From: Cognatilysobacter bugurensis
Lineage (GTDB): Bacteria > Pseudomonadota > Gammaproteobacteria > Xanthomonadales > Xanthomonadaceae
Assembly (NCBI RefSeq): GCF_014652095.1
Contig: NZ_BMYD01000007.1
Coordinates: 1 to 61,088, forward strand
Reading direction: 5' to 3'
Length of the DNA: 61,088 bases
Program-made: the position numbers and the translations under genes
The notes under the pieces: generated by a model
Databases searched by the model: none
What the model saw: only the letters and a program-made list of their open reading frames with translations
Told to the model about the DNA's origin: nothing
Shown: piece after piece, positions 1-9,209 of the stretch
How positions within the stretch are numbered: the first letter of the stretch is position 1
How the letters are laid out: every line of letters begins with the position of its first letter

Positions 1-248
<248 letters not shown>

Positions 249-252
249 TCAA

Positions 253-326
<74 letters not shown>

Positions 327-428
327 GCCGGCCAGCTTTCGCTGACGTGACCTGCTTGGGTACTGCGCCGGCAGGCGGTGACTCCGCCGGGTGTTTCGAT
401 CGCCGCGCCAGGCGCAGACGGGTGACTC

Positions 429-514
429 TGGTGGAGGGAGGTGGATTCGAACCACCGAAGGCGTAAGCCAGCAGATTTACAGTCTGCCCCCGTTGGCCGC
501 TTGGGTATCCCTCC
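429..514 (-). tRNA. tRNA-Tyr (anticodon GTA)
   Basis: An 86-nt class II tRNA on the minus strand with acceptor GGAGGGA/TCCCTCC and encoded CCA (429-431). The anticodon is GTA, and the long variable arm is typical of bacterial tRNA-Tyr. It is the first gene of the tRNA-tuf transcript and lies directly downstream of a near-consensus promoter. Confidence 0.97.
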
Positions 515-526
515 AGAGAGCCCGCA

Positions 527-555
527 ATTCTGGCGATGAGTTCGTTGGAAGTCAA
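527..555 (-). promoter_or_regulatory. Sigma-70 promoter of the tRNA-Tyr/Gly/Thr-tuf operon
   Basis: On the minus strand, -35 TTGACT (555-550), a 17-bp spacer and -10 CAGAAT (532-527) sit 12 nt before the 5' end of tRNA-Tyr. The bases after the -10 are GC-rich (TTGCGGGC), the kind of discriminator associated with stringent control of stable-RNA promoters. The control is inferred; the boxes are seen directly. Confidence 0.75.
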
Positions 556-581
556 CGATCTGTTCAGGCATTCGCCAACGA

Positions 582-1673
582 TCAGACGTTGAAGCGGAAA
601 TGCAGCACGTCGCCTTCCTGCACTCGGTACTCCTTGCCTTCCAGGCGCAGCCGACCTGCATCGCGCGCTCCGGACTCGCCGCGGTACTTCAAGTAATCGT
701 CGAACGAGATCGTTTCGGCGCGAATGAAACCCTTCTCGAAATCGGTGTGGATCACGGCGGCTGCCTGCGGCGCGGTCGAGCCCGCGCGCACGGTCCACGC
801 GCGGACCTCTTTGACGCCGGCGGTGAAGTAGGTCTGCAGGCCAAGCAGCTTGTAGGCCGCTCGAATCACGCGGTTCAGGCCGGGCTCGTCGAGCCCGAGG
901 TCGGCCAGGAACGCGTCGCGGTCGGCATCCTCGAGCTGGCTGAGCTCTTCTTCGATCGCAGCCGAAACGGGCACGACTTCCGCACCCTCGCCTTTCGCGC
1001 GTTCGCGCACCGCGTCGAGGTGCGGGTTGTTCTCGAAGCCGTCCTCGAGCACGTTGGCGACGTACATGACCGGCTTGAGCGTGAGCAGGAACAGGTCGCG
1101 CACGAGCACGCGATCGTCGTCCGACAGCGCCACGGTGCGCGCCGCGCGGCCTTCGTCCAGTGCCTTGCGGATGCGGCCGAGCACCTCGAGACGCGCCTTC
1201 GCGTCCTTGTCGCCGGACTTCGCGGACCGCTCCGCGCGCTGGATCGCCTTGTCGACCGAATCCAGGTCGGCGAGCGCGAGCTCGGTGTCGATCGTTTCGA
1301 TGTCCGCGATCGGATCGATCTTATTCGCGACGTGGATTACGTCGGAGTTTTCGAAGCAGCGCACGACGTGCGTGATCGCATCGACCTCACGGATATGCGC
1401 AAGGAACTTGTTGCCCAGACCTTCGCCGCTGGCCGCGCCCGCAACAAGGCCGGCGATGTCGACAAACTCGACCGCGGTCGGGATCACCTTCTGCGGCTTG
1501 ACGATCTCGGCGAGCTGGCTGAGCCGCGGATCGGGCACCGGCACGACGCCGACGTTCGGTTCGATCGTGCAGAAGGGGAAGTTCGCCGCGGCGATACCCG
1601 CCTTCGTGAGCGCGTTGAAGAGGGTCGACTTGCCGACGTTCGGCAGGCCGACGATGCCGCATTTGATGCCCAT
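582..1673 (-). CDS. ychF: Redox-regulated ATPase / ribosome-binding GTPase-like protein YchF
   Basis: 363 aa, the usual YchF length, an Obg-family cytoplasmic P-loop NTPase that binds ribosomes and prefers ATP. The P-loop GLPNVGKST is at residues 9-17. The family's atypical G4 region reads YVANVLEDG, and the C-terminal TGS domain ends in [10 protein letters not shown], as expected. I start at the ATG of [12 protein letters not shown] because family members begin exactly there; an in-frame ATG 15 nt upstream adds five residues with no family support. It is the last gene of the lolB-ispE-prs-rplY-pth-ychF run, 94 bp after pth. Confidence 0.96.
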   Translation of the reverse strand: MGIKCGIVGLPNVGKSTLFNALTKAGIAAANFPFCTIEPNVGVVPVPDPRLSQLAEIVKPQKVIPTAVEFVDIAGLVAGAASGEGLGNKFLAHIREVDAITHVVRCFENSDVIHVANKIDPIADIETIDTELALADLDSVDKAIQRAERSAKSGDKDAKARLEVLGRIRKALDEGRAARTVALSDDDRVLVRDLFLLTLKPVMYVANVLEDGFENNPHLDAVRERAKGEGAEVVPVSAAIEEELSQLEDADRDAFLADLGLDEPGLNRVIRAAYKLLGLQTYFTAGVKEVRAWTVRAGSTAPQAAAVIHTDFEKGFIRAETISFDDYLKYRGESGARDAGRLRLEGKEYRVQEGDVLHFRFNV

Positions 1674-1767
1674 GGATGGATCCGTCACTCAATCAGAAAT
1701 GGGAAATGGGGCTCTGGCGTGCCGGAACGCGATTTCCGATGGCCAATCGGCCCGCAATGATGCCCGC

Positions 1768-2349
1768 TCAGGCCTTGGGGGTGTGAAGCCGCTTCATGGC
1801 TTCGCTGAAGTCGCCGGCGACGGCGAGCGGCAGGACATCGATCGCATCGTCGATCGCACGCAGGATCATCGCCTCGTCGTCCTTGCCGGGGCGACCGAGC
1901 ACCCAGCCCGTGACCTTGTCCTTGTGCCCGGGATGGCCGATGCCGACGCGGAGGCGGTGAAACCCGCCGTGGCCGAGCAGGCGCATGGTGTCGCGCAGGC
2001 CGTTTTGACCGCCGTGCCCGCCATCGAACTTGAGTCGCGCGGTGCCGGGCGACAGGTCGAGCTCGTCATGCGCGAGCAGCGCCTGCTCGGGCTCGATCTT
2101 CCAGTAGTGCAGCGCCGCCGCGACCGATTTACCCGACAGATTCATGAAGGTGGCCGGCTTGAGCAGCCAGACCGACTGGTCGGCGATCTCGACCTTGCAG
2201 GTCTCGCCGAACAGCTTGGATTCCAAGCCGAAGCGACCGCCGAGTTTCTCGGCCAGCGCGTCCACAAACCAGAAACCCGCGTTGTGCCGGGTGCGAAGGT
2301 GTTCGGGGCCGGGGTTGCCGAGCCCGACAATCAGGCGAAGTCCTGTCAT
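1768..2349 (-). CDS. pth: Peptidyl-tRNA hydrolase
   Basis: 193 aa. It releases peptides from prematurely dissociated peptidyl-tRNA, recycling tRNA in the cytoplasm. The N-terminus has the family signature LIVGLGNPGPEHLRTRHNAG with the catalytic His in RHNAG; the central Asp region (HDELDLSPG) and GGHGGQNGLR are also present. It lies between rplY and ychF, its usual gammaproteobacterial neighbours. A hairpin at 2373-2406 separates it from rplY, so transcription from upstream may be partly attenuated there. Confidence 0.96.
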   Translation of the reverse strand: MTGLRLIVGLGNPGPEHLRTRHNAGFWFVDALAEKLGGRFGLESKLFGETCKVEIADQSVWLLKPATFMNLSGKSVAAALHYWKIEPEQALLAHDELDLSPGTARLKFDGGHGGQNGLRDTMRLLGHGGFHRLRVGIGHPGHKDKVTGWVLGRPGKDDEAMILRAIDDAIDVLPLAVAGDFSEAMKRLHTPKA

Positions 2350-2372
2350 CGTTCACGTCGCTCGCCGTAAGA

Positions 2373-2406
2373 CGCAAACGCCCGACCGCGAGGCCGGGCG
2401 TTTGCG
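2373..2406 (-). terminator. Strong hairpin between rplY and pth, terminator or attenuator
   Basis: A perfect 12-bp stem, CGCAAACGCCCG (2373-2384) with CGGGCGTTTGCG (2395-2406), encloses a 10-nt loop. The minus-strand sequence after the stem is TCTTACGGC, so there is no real T-tract. It may be a partial terminator or an mRNA-processing and stability element between the rplY and pth coding regions. Confidence 0.5.
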
Positions 2407-2428
2407 GTGCGGCATGAGCGCCTGCGGA

Positions 2429-3049
2429 TTACTCCGCAGCGGCGCCGTCTTCGTCCGAAGCCGCGGCTTCGACTCGGCCGTGCTTGGCGGCGACGACGGC
2501 GACGTCGTGCTCCTTGCCCAGCTTCAGCTCCGGGATCTCGACGCCGTTCGGCAGCTTGATCTGCGACAGGTGGATCACGTCGCCGACGGTCAGGCTGCTG
2601 AGGTCGACCTCGATGAATTCCGGCAGATCCTTCGGCAGGCAGCTGACTTCGACTTCGTTGAGCTCGTGCGTCACGACGACTTCCGCGGCCTTGCCGGCCG
2701 GCGACGCGTCTTCATTGAGGAAGTGCAGCGGCACCTTCGCGCGCAGCGTCTCGTTCGCATTCACGCGCTGGAAGTCCAGGTGCATGATGATCTGCTTGAA
2801 CGGATGGCGCTGCATGTCACGCAGCAGCACGCTCTCGACCTTGCCGTCGATGTCGAGGCTGAGGATCGAGGAGTAGAACCACTCGTTCTGCTGGGCAAGC
2901 CAGACCTTCTCGTGGTCGAGCTGGATCGGCGTGGGCTCGGCGTTGCCGCCGTATACGATGGCCGGGATCGAGGCGGCACGACGGAGGCGGCGGCTCGCAC
3001 CCTTCCCTTCGACGTTGCGGCTCGTGGCCTGGATGGTGTGTTCGGACAT
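2429..3049 (-). CDS. rplY: 50S ribosomal protein L25, long (Ctc/TL5) form
   Basis: 206 aa, the long L25/Ctc form that binds 5S rRNA. An N-terminal L25 domain (about residues 1-90: GKGASRRLRRAASIPAIVYGG) is followed by a C-terminal TL5-type beta domain. The tail ends in an acidic Ala/Glu stretch. It is much longer than the 94-aa E. coli protein but normal for the Ctc type common outside enterics. It sits between prs and pth, the widely conserved prs-rplY-pth arrangement. An 8-bp hairpin at 3099-3122 lies in its 5' leader region. Confidence 0.95.
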   Translation of the reverse strand: MSEHTIQATSRNVEGKGASRRLRRAASIPAIVYGGNAEPTPIQLDHEKVWLAQQNEWFYSSILSLDIDGKVESVLLRDMQRHPFKQIIMHLDFQRVNANETLRAKVPLHFLNEDASPAGKAAEVVVTHELNEVEVSCLPKDLPEFIEVDLSSLTVGDVIHLSQIKLPNGVEIPELKLGKEHDVAVVAAKHGRVEAAASDEDGAAAE

Positions 3050-3098
3050 TGCGATTACTCACTGTTTACAGCAGGACGCCGCATCGCTGCGACGAGGA

Positions 3099-3122
3099 AA
3101 CTCACCCGCGACCAGGTGAGTT
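3099..3122 (-). other. Leader hairpin between prs and rplY
   Basis: AACTCACC (3099-3106) pairs perfectly with GGTGAGTT (3115-3122) around an 8-nt loop. On the minus strand the stem is followed by TTTCCTCG, a weak T-run. It could attenuate read-through from prs or act in the rplY leader. No homology evidence is available. Confidence 0.4.
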
Positions 3123-3186
3123 GAAAGCGGAATGCGTGGATCGATGCGGCGCTGTTTTGAAGCGCTAGCCCGAGCCGCGCGAAATA

Positions 3187-4146
3187 TCAGTCGACGTACA
3201 GCGAACTCACCGACTCGCCGAATGCCACGCGGCGAATCGTCTCGGCGAGCAGCTCGGCAACGCTGAGCTGGCGGATCTTCGAACAGCCGCGCGCGGCGTC
3301 GGACAACTTGATCGTGTCGGTGACGACGAGCTCGTCGAGCTGCGAATTGCTGACGTTCGTGATTGCCGCGCCCGACAGCACGGGGTGCGTGCAGTACGCG
3401 ACGACCTTGACGGCGCCGTGCTCCTTGAGCGCGGCGGCCGCGGCACACAGCGTGCCGGCGGTGTCGACGATGTCGTCGACGAGCACGCAGGTCTTGCCGG
3501 CCACGTCGCCGATGATGTTCATGACCGTGGAGACGTTCGCACGCGGGCGGCGCTTGTCGATGATCGCCAGCTCGGCATCGTCGAGGCGCTTCGCGATCGC
3601 GCGGGCGCGGACCACGCCGCCAACGTCCGGCGAAACCACGATGAGGTTGTCGGTGCCGTGCGCGCGCCAGATGTCGGCCAGCAGCAGCGGCGACGCGTAG
3701 ACGTTGTCGACCGGAATGTCGAAAAAGCCCTGGATCTGGTCGGCGTGCAGGTCCACGGTCAGCACACGATCGGTGCCGACCGCGCCGAACATCTTAGCCG
3801 CGACCTTCGCGGTGATCGGCACGCGCGAGCTGCGCGGGCGGCGGTCCTGACGCGCGTAGCCGAAGTACGGCACGACGGCGGTCACGTTGCTCACCGATGC
3901 GCGCTTGAGCGCGTCGACGAGCACGAGCAGTTCCATGAAGTTTTCGGCGGTCGGCGCGTTCGTCGGCTGGATGACGAACACCTCCTGCCGGCGCACGTTC
4001 TCCTCGATCTCGACCTGCACTTCGCCGTCGGAGAAGCGGCCGATGAGGGCCTTGCCGAGGCGGATGCCAAGCTCCCGGCAGACGGCTTCGGCGAGCGGCC
4101 GGTTCGCGTTGCCACTGAAGACGAGCAGGTTGCGATCGTTTTGCAT
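3187..4146 (-). CDS. prs: Ribose-phosphate pyrophosphokinase (PRPP synthetase)
   Basis: 319 aa. It transfers pyrophosphate from ATP to ribose-5-phosphate, making PRPP for nucleotide, His, Trp and NAD synthesis. Family motifs seen are the N-terminal [17 protein letters not shown], the flexible-loop [11 protein letters not shown] and the PRPP-binding [13 protein letters not shown]. The reading frame is open 87 nt upstream, but the start at [12 protein letters not shown] matches the family's N-terminus. The upstream neighbour is tRNA-Gln and then ispE, an order conserved in Xanthomonadales and pseudomonads. Confidence 0.97.
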   Translation of the reverse strand: MQNDRNLLVFSGNANRPLAEAVCRELGIRLGKALIGRFSDGEVQVEIEENVRRQEVFVIQPTNAPTAENFMELLVLVDALKRASVSNVTAVVPYFGYARQDRRPRSSRVPITAKVAAKMFGAVGTDRVLTVDLHADQIQGFFDIPVDNVYASPLLLADIWRAHGTDNLIVVSPDVGGVVRARAIAKRLDDAELAIIDKRRPRANVSTVMNIIGDVAGKTCVLVDDIVDTAGTLCAAAAALKEHGAVKVVAYCTHPVLSGAAITNVSNSQLDELVVTDTIKLSDAARGCSKIRQLSVAELLAETIRRVAFGESVSSLYVD

Positions 4147-4258
4147 GGCAGCGTGGGCCGGGACTCGTGGATCGGATTTCGGGTCGAAGCACAGACCGAC
4201 CGGAGCAGCGCCTGCGGTGCGGCGCAATGGCATCCGGCGACTGGGCCGACGTCAGGTT

Positions 4259-4334
4259 TGGCAGGGGCGGAAGGATTCGAACCTACGAATGCCGGGATCA
4301 AAACCCGGTGCCTTAACCACTTGGCGACGCCCCT
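4259..4334 (-). tRNA. tRNA-Gln (anticodon TTG)
   Basis: A 76-nt cloverleaf on the minus strand with acceptor AGGGGCG/CGCCCCT, discriminator G and encoded CCA (4259-4261). The anticodon loop TTTTGAT contains TTG, and the T-arm has GGTTCGAATCC. It lies in the 216-bp gap between ispE and prs on the same strand, so it is probably excised from a mixed mRNA/tRNA transcript. Confidence 0.97.
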
Positions 4335-4362
4335 AAAAACGGTGGCTGGCTGCGGCCGCGAG

Positions 4363-5268
4363 TCAGTCCGTCCCGGGACTTTTCGCGGCTGCATGCCAAC
4401 GTTCGAGTGCAACCGACAGCGGCGAGCGCGCTGCGCCCTGCGCGACCCAGGCCTTCAGCCCGGTCGGCAATGCACTCCGCGCGGCTTCGGCGGCCTCGCA
4501 CGTGGCGAACTCGACGAAACACCCGCTGCCCGACCCCGTCAACTGCGGCGCACCGACACGCGCCAGCGCATCGAACGCGGCCTCGACGGCCGGCTCGCGG
4601 CGGCGCAATACCGGCTCGAACGCATTGCCGAGCGGTTCACCCAAAACGAAGTCGCACATTCTCACGGGCTGCGCATCGCGCGTCAATTCGGGAGCCGCGA
4701 ACAAGGTGGCCGTCGGCGCATGCACACCGGGGTCGGCCAGCAGATATGCACGAGGCGGGAGATCGATCGACGCGAGCGCTTCGCCGACGCCTTCGGCCCA
4801 GGCGTTTTCGCCGCGCACGAAGACCGGCACATCGGCGCCCAATTGCAGCCCCAGCTGCGCCAGCGCGTCGACGCCCAGCCGCGTGTCCCACAGCGCGTCG
4901 AGAGCGAGCAGCACCGTCGCCGCGTCCGACGAGCCGCCGCCGAAACCGCCGCCGGCCGGAATGCGCTTATCGACGGCGATCGAAGCGCCTTTGCGTGAGT
5001 TCGTCGCCGTTTGGAGCAGCCGCGCAGCCCGCACGAGCAGGTCATCGGCCTCGTCGATGCCCGGCAGCGACTCGCCGATGCGCTCGATCCTCCCGTCGTC
5101 GCGCACCTGCAGCGCGACCTCGTCACCCCAGTCGAGCAGGCGGAAAACGGTCTGAAGCAGGTGGTAGCCGTCGGTGCGACGGCCGGTGATGCGCAGGAAC
5201 AGGTTGAGTTTCGCGGGGGCGGGCCAGTACGACCAGCCTGCGCCGCGCGGCAGGCGGCTCGCGCTCAT
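4363..5268 (-). CDS. ispE: 4-diphosphocytidyl-2-C-methyl-D-erythritol kinase
   Basis: 301 aa GHMP kinase of the non-mevalonate (MEP) isoprenoid pathway; it phosphorylates CDP-methylerythritol at the 2-position. The N-terminal [21 protein letters not shown] and the glycine-rich ATP loop [17 protein letters not shown] are characteristic. I start at [12 protein letters not shown]; an in-frame ATG 42 nt upstream adds a stretch without family similarity. lolB ends 79 bp upstream on the same strand and tRNA-Gln follows 28 bp downstream. Confidence 0.95.
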   Translation of the reverse strand: MSASRLPRGAGWSYWPAPAKLNLFLRITGRRTDGYHLLQTVFRLLDWGDEVALQVRDDGRIERIGESLPGIDEADDLLVRAARLLQTATNSRKGASIAVDKRIPAGGGFGGGSSDAATVLLALDALWDTRLGVDALAQLGLQLGADVPVFVRGENAWAEGVGEALASIDLPPRAYLLADPGVHAPTATLFAAPELTRDAQPVRMCDFVLGEPLGNAFEPVLRRREPAVEAAFDALARVGAPQLTGSGSGCFVEFATCEAAEAARSALPTGLKAWVAQGAARSPLSVALERWHAAAKSPGTD

Positions 5269-5347
5269 GCGGCGTGGCTGATGCGCAATGTGGGGCTTCG
5301 AATCCCGCATACATCGCGCCCCGGAGTACGCCGAAGCGACGCCCTGG

Positions 5348-5956
5348 TCATGTCTCGCCCCAGCTGTCGACTAGGAGGCGGACACGCGCCTCTCCACGGC
5401 GGGCGTCGACGCGCGACGGCAACAGCGGTTCCGATGCGGCGTCGGGCCAGCGGTAGTCGATCGTCCAGCCGCCCTGCTCGATTCGCGCCGGTCGACCGGT
5501 AGCGTCGTAGTGAATCGTCGCCGGGCCAAGGGCACCGGCACGCGCGCCGCGGACCCAGTCGGCCAGCGCGACGACCGGAATGTCCCAGCCCGTGGCAGTG
5601 CGCAGCAGATCGCTGGCGTCGGCGCCGACACGCGGACCGCCGTCGAGTCCCTCGAGCCGCGCCTGCCCGGCGTCGCCCGAGAGACGCCAGCCCTGCCGCG
5701 TCACGGGCGCGCTGAGCCCCACCTCGAACCGCTCGCCGGCCTGCCGCCATTCGAGGCGGCCGCTGCCGCCGTCGCGTCCGTTAGACACCGCGATGCGTCC
5801 CGTGAGCGTCCAGTCGGCGTCTTCACGAAGCGCGACCTCCCGGGACTGCTGCGCGGCCTCAGCGGCGGCCTCGGACACGGCCGGCCCGGTGCGCATCGGC
5901 GCCGAAGCGCAGGCCGCGAGCGCGAGTGAAAGCAGCACCGTCGCGATGCGGATCAT
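5348..5956 (-). CDS. lolB: Outer-membrane lipoprotein insertion protein LolB
   Basis: 202 aa lipoprotein that receives lipoproteins from LolA and inserts them into the inner leaflet of the outer membrane. The N-terminus is a signal peptide with lipobox LAAC. The mature part has the LolB signatures [18 protein letters not shown] and [17 protein letters not shown], and ends with [19 protein letters not shown]. It overlaps the upstream TPR gene by 4 nt (ATGA) and precedes ispE, the standard lolB-ispE order. Confidence 0.93.
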   Translation of the reverse strand: MIRIATVLLSLALAACASAPMRTGPAVSEAAAEAAQQSREVALREDADWTLTGRIAVSNGRDGGSGRLEWRQAGERFEVGLSAPVTRQGWRLSGDAGQARLEGLDGGPRVGADASDLLRTATGWDIPVVALADWVRGARAGALGPATIHYDATGRPARIEQGGWTIDYRWPDAASEPLLPSRVDARRGEARVRLLVDSWGET

Positions 5957-7656
5957 GCGCCGACCTTTTCGAGCGCGCGCTGGAGAGCGCGATTGTCGGG
6001 ATCGAGCTCGCGGGCCTGGTCGAAATAGCGCCGCGCCTCGTCGCGCTTGCCGCTGACCCAGAGCACTTCACCGAGGTGGGCGGCGATTTCCGCGTCCTTC
6101 TGCAGTGTGAAGGCCCGGCGCAGTTCTACGAGCGCGTCATCGAGGCGTCCGAGCCGGTAGAGCACCCAGCCGTAGCTGTCGATGATCGCGGCGTTGTCCG
6201 GCTCGGCGGCGCGGGCGCGGTCGATCAGCTCGAGCGCCTCGCGGTAGCGCGTGGTGCGGTCCGCCAGCGTGTAGCCGAGGGCGTTGAGCGCGGCGACGTT
6301 GTCGGGGTCGGCGACGAGCACTCGGCGCAGGTCGGCTTCGGCGCGGGGAATGTCGTCGCGGCGCTCCCAGGCCAGCGCCCGCGCGTACAACACTTCGGGC
6401 TCGTCGGGGAAGGCCGCGAGGCCGCGCGCGAATGCGTCCATCTCCGCGTCCGGGCGCTTGTCTTCGGCATGCAATGCGGCCTCGAGCAGATACGCGTCGC
6501 GGCGCACCTCTTCGGGGGCGGTGGCATCGCGCTGCAGTGCGCTCACCGCGGCGTATGCTTCCTCAGTGCGTTTGAGCTTGTGCAGCACGTTCGCCTCGCG
6601 CAACCGCGCCGGCCAGCGCTGCGGGCCGCCGGGGACGCCGCGATACCAGGCCAGGGCTTCATCGTGCAGTTCGAGGAACTCGGCGACCTGGCCGAGCAGC
6701 AGTCGGCGCTGCGGGTCCGGGCGGCTGCCACCCCGGCCCAGCTCGTCGTACAGCGTGCGCAGCGCGGTTTTGTTCTGCGAACGCGCGAGCAACGACGCGC
6801 GCAGGGCGTGGATGTGCTCGTCCTGGGGGCCGCGCGCGAGCACGTCCGCTGCGGCCTCGAGGTCGCCGAGGCGGTCGTATTCGCCCGCGAGTGCGAGCCT
6901 CAGCGCGCCGTCCTTTTCGATCCGGTCGGCGACGGCTTCGAGAGCCGTGCGCGCCTCGTCGCGCTTGCCGGCCTCACGCAGCTGGCTCGCGCGCAGCAGT
7001 GCAACGCGCGGCTCGCCGGGGAAGCGCCGGACCACCTCCTCGACGATGCGCTCGGCAAGCTGCGGACGCTCGAGCCGCTGCGCAAGCCCGCCGAATGCGA
7101 GCCAGGCGTCGAGATCGGCCGGCAGATGCCCGCCGTCGATCAGCGATTCGACGACACCGGCGGCCTGCGCGGGCTCCCGTGCGCCGACGCCGATCACGCC
7201 GAGCGCTTGGCGCCAGCCGTCATCGCCCGGCATCGCCACGAGCGCCACGAGGTGTTTGCGTGCCTCGGCGTCGCGCCCTTGCCGCAGCGCGAACATCGCG
7301 TCCACCGCTCGCAGCGCCGCAGGCTGACCGCCGAGGCGGTGCCAGAGCGCCAGTGCGTCGGCCGAGATGGCGTCGTTCTTTGCCAGCAGACCGATGCGCG
7401 TGGCGCGCTCGGCCAGCGCCGCGTCCTGGGCGGCTTGCGCGGCCTGCAGGTAGGCCTTTGCGGCGTCGTCAAGGCGGCCGGCCTGCAGCGCGAACTCGCC
7501 CGCAAGCAGCGGCTCGAGTGCCTTTGACGTCGCTTCGCTTGCGGCTGCAGCCTTCGGCGACGAAGCGCCTGCCGCTGGCTCGGCGGCCAGGGCGGGCGCC
7601 GCGAGCAAAGCCGTCGCAAGCACGGCACAGCGAAGCAGGCAAAACGCTGGAGGCAT
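5953..7656 (-). CDS. Periplasmic TPR-repeat protein (positional counterpart of Pseudomonas LbcA/PA4667)
   Basis: 567 aa with a Sec signal peptide (residues 1-25, hydrophobic AVLATALLAAPALA-AEP) followed by a long helical TPR solenoid. The clearest repeats are C-terminal (ALNALGYTLADRTTRYREALELI and IIDSYGWVLYRLGRLDDALV). In Pseudomonas the gene between hemA and lolB encodes LbcA, a TPR lipoprotein that docks the CtpA protease. This gene has the same position, but no lipobox is seen near the signal cleavage site. The start is placed at MPPAFCLLRC because it gives a proper signal peptide. The 4-nt overlap with lolB suggests translational coupling. Function by position is inference. Confidence 0.8.
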   Translation of the reverse strand: MPPAFCLLRCAVLATALLAAPALAAEPAAGASSPKAAAASEATSKALEPLLAGEFALQAGRLDDAAKAYLQAAQAAQDAALAERATRIGLLAKNDAISADALALWHRLGGQPAALRAVDAMFALRQGRDAEARKHLVALVAMPGDDGWRQALGVIGVGAREPAQAAGVVESLIDGGHLPADLDAWLAFGGLAQRLERPQLAERIVEEVVRRFPGEPRVALLRASQLREAGKRDEARTALEAVADRIEKDGALRLALAGEYDRLGDLEAAADVLARGPQDEHIHALRASLLARSQNKTALRTLYDELGRGGSRPDPQRRLLLGQVAEFLELHDEALAWYRGVPGGPQRWPARLREANVLHKLKRTEEAYAAVSALQRDATAPEEVRRDAYLLEAALHAEDKRPDAEMDAFARGLAAFPDEPEVLYARALAWERRDDIPRAEADLRRVLVADPDNVAALNALGYTLADRTTRYREALELIDRARAAEPDNAAIIDSYGWVLYRLGRLDDALVELRRAFTLQKDAEIAAHLGEVLWVSGKRDEARRYFDQARELDPDNRALQRALEKVGA

Positions 7657-7722
7657 GACGGGGGTCCGGTTCGGGGCTGAACACGGGGCCGCTTCGCACG
7701 GAAGTGCCCCGGGGCGAGCCGC

Positions 7723-7728
7723 TAGAAT
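7723..7728 (+). promoter_or_regulatory. Putative -10 element of hemA
   Basis: TAGAAT within CCGCTAGAATGTCGG lies 62 nt before the hemA ATG, in the short region between the divergent TPR gene and hemA. The same CCGCTAGAATG core precedes btuN (44868-44873) and, on the minus strand, sufT (19653-19658). No convincing -35 is visible. Confidence 0.5.
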
Positions 7729-7790
7729 GTCGGCTTTCGGTAGCCAGCAGCTTATCGCACGCACCTGAACGGGTTGCGGCGCACGCCACC

Positions 7791-9131
7791 ATGACATCGG
7801 TTTCGCCCCGTCCGGACCTGCCCGGCGTGCACGTGCTCGGCCTGAATCATCAGACCGCGCCGGTCGCGTTGCGTGAGCGTGTCGCGTTTTCGGGCGAAGC
7901 GTGTGCAGCGGCCCTCGCTCAGCTGCGCACGCTGCCGGCGGTGCGCGAGGTCGCGCTGCTGTCGACCTGCAACCGCACGGAGCTTTACGCGGTCAGCGAC
8001 GACGGCGACGCGCTCGCGGATTGGCTCGCGTCGCATTCGGGCACCGGGCCGGACCTCCACGCGTACCTGTACCGTCATCGCGGCGCCGACGCCGTGCGTC
8101 ATCTGTTCCGCGTCGCCACCGGGCTCGACTCGCTGGTGCTCGGCGAGCCGCAGATCCTCGGGCAGGTCAAGGACGCCTGGTCGACGGCACGCACGGCGGG
8201 CGTGCTCGGCCCGCACCTCGACCGACTGTTCCAGCACGCGTTTTCGACCGCCAAGCGCGCGCGCAGCGACACCCGCATCGGTGCCAATCCGGTGTCGGTC
8301 GCGTCGGCGGCGGTGCGGCTTGCACAGGAATCGTTCGCGCGGCTCGAGGACTCCACTGTCCTGCTGATCGGCGCGGGCGAGACGATCGAGCTCGCCGCGC
8401 GCCATCTCGTGCAGGCGAAAGCGAAGCGGCTGCTCGTCGCGAACCGCACGCTCGCGCATGCGCAGGACCTCGCGACGCGCCACGGCGGCTATGCCCTTCC
8501 GCTCGCCGACCTTGCCAAGCATCTCGCCGAGGCCGATGTGGTGCTCAGTGCCACGGCGAGCCGCGAGCCGGTGCTGATCAAGGCCCAGGTCGCGGCCGCG
8601 CTCGAGGCGCGCAAGCACCGGCCGATGCTGCTGCTCGACCTTGCCGTACCGCGCGACATCGCGTCGGACGTCGCCGAGTTGCGCGACGTGTTCCTGTACA
8701 CGGTCGACGACCTCGAGCGCGCGATCGAGGACAACCGGCGCCGGAGGCGCGAAGCCGCCGACGAAGCCGAGACGATCGTCGAGCTGCAGGTCGCGCGCTA
8801 CGTCGAGGCGGCCGCGGCGCAGGCGCGCAGCGAGCCGCTCAAGCGCCTGCGCGCGCACGGCGACGCCGCACGGCTGGATGCACTCGCTCGCGCGCATGCA
8901 CAACTCGCGGCCGGCATGGCGCCCGAGGACGCCCTCAACTACCTCGCGCATACGCTGACGAACCGTCTGCTGCATGCGCCGACCGTCGCGCTGCGGGAGG
9001 CCGCGGTGCTCGGCGATGCCGGGTTCGCGCGCGCCGCCGTCGCGATGTTCCCGGATCCCGCGTCCACGACCCCGCCGCTCGACACACCGCTCGACCCGGC
9101 GTCCGTGCTGACTCCGCCCGCCCCGAAGTAG
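7791..9131 (+). CDS. hemA: Glutamyl-tRNA reductase
   Basis: 446 aa. It reduces Glu-tRNA(Glu) to glutamate-1-semialdehyde, the first committed step of C5-pathway heme and tetrapyrrole synthesis. The catalytic Cys is in [13 protein letters not shown] (Cys60), and the NADPH domain carries [17 protein letters not shown]. The helical dimerisation domain is C-terminal, followed by a Pro-rich tail. I chose the ATG of [21 protein letters not shown] because [17 protein letters not shown] is the conserved N-terminus. prfA follows by 78 bp, the classical hemA-prfA operon. Confidence 0.96.
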   Translation: MTSVSPRPDLPGVHVLGLNHQTAPVALRERVAFSGEACAAALAQLRTLPAVREVALLSTCNRTELYAVSDDGDALADWLASHSGTGPDLHAYLYRHRGADAVRHLFRVATGLDSLVLGEPQILGQVKDAWSTARTAGVLGPHLDRLFQHAFSTAKRARSDTRIGANPVSVASAAVRLAQESFARLEDSTVLLIGAGETIELAARHLVQAKAKRLLVANRTLAHAQDLATRHGGYALPLADLAKHLAEADVVLSATASREPVLIKAQVAAALEARKHRPMLLLDLAVPRDIASDVAELRDVFLYTVDDLERAIEDNRRRRREAADEAETIVELQVARYVEAAAAQARSEPLKRLRAHGDAARLDALARAHAQLAAGMAPEDALNYLAHTLTNRLLHAPTVALREAAVLGDAGFARAAVAMFPDPASTTPPLDTPLDPASVLTPPAPK

Positions 9132-9209
9132 CGACGCTCCGCTTCGACGCCGCCCGCTCGCCGGCTGCGCGCCGCGCGACGCCGTCCCGTTTGCACTGGT
9201 TTTGCCCAA

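Noticed and set aside
600-1760. Long plus-strand open frames opposite ychF, the TPR gene, prs and other genes
   Set aside because: They are antisense or frame-shifted readings of clear genes, Arg/Ala-rich and without motifs, as expected at this GC content.
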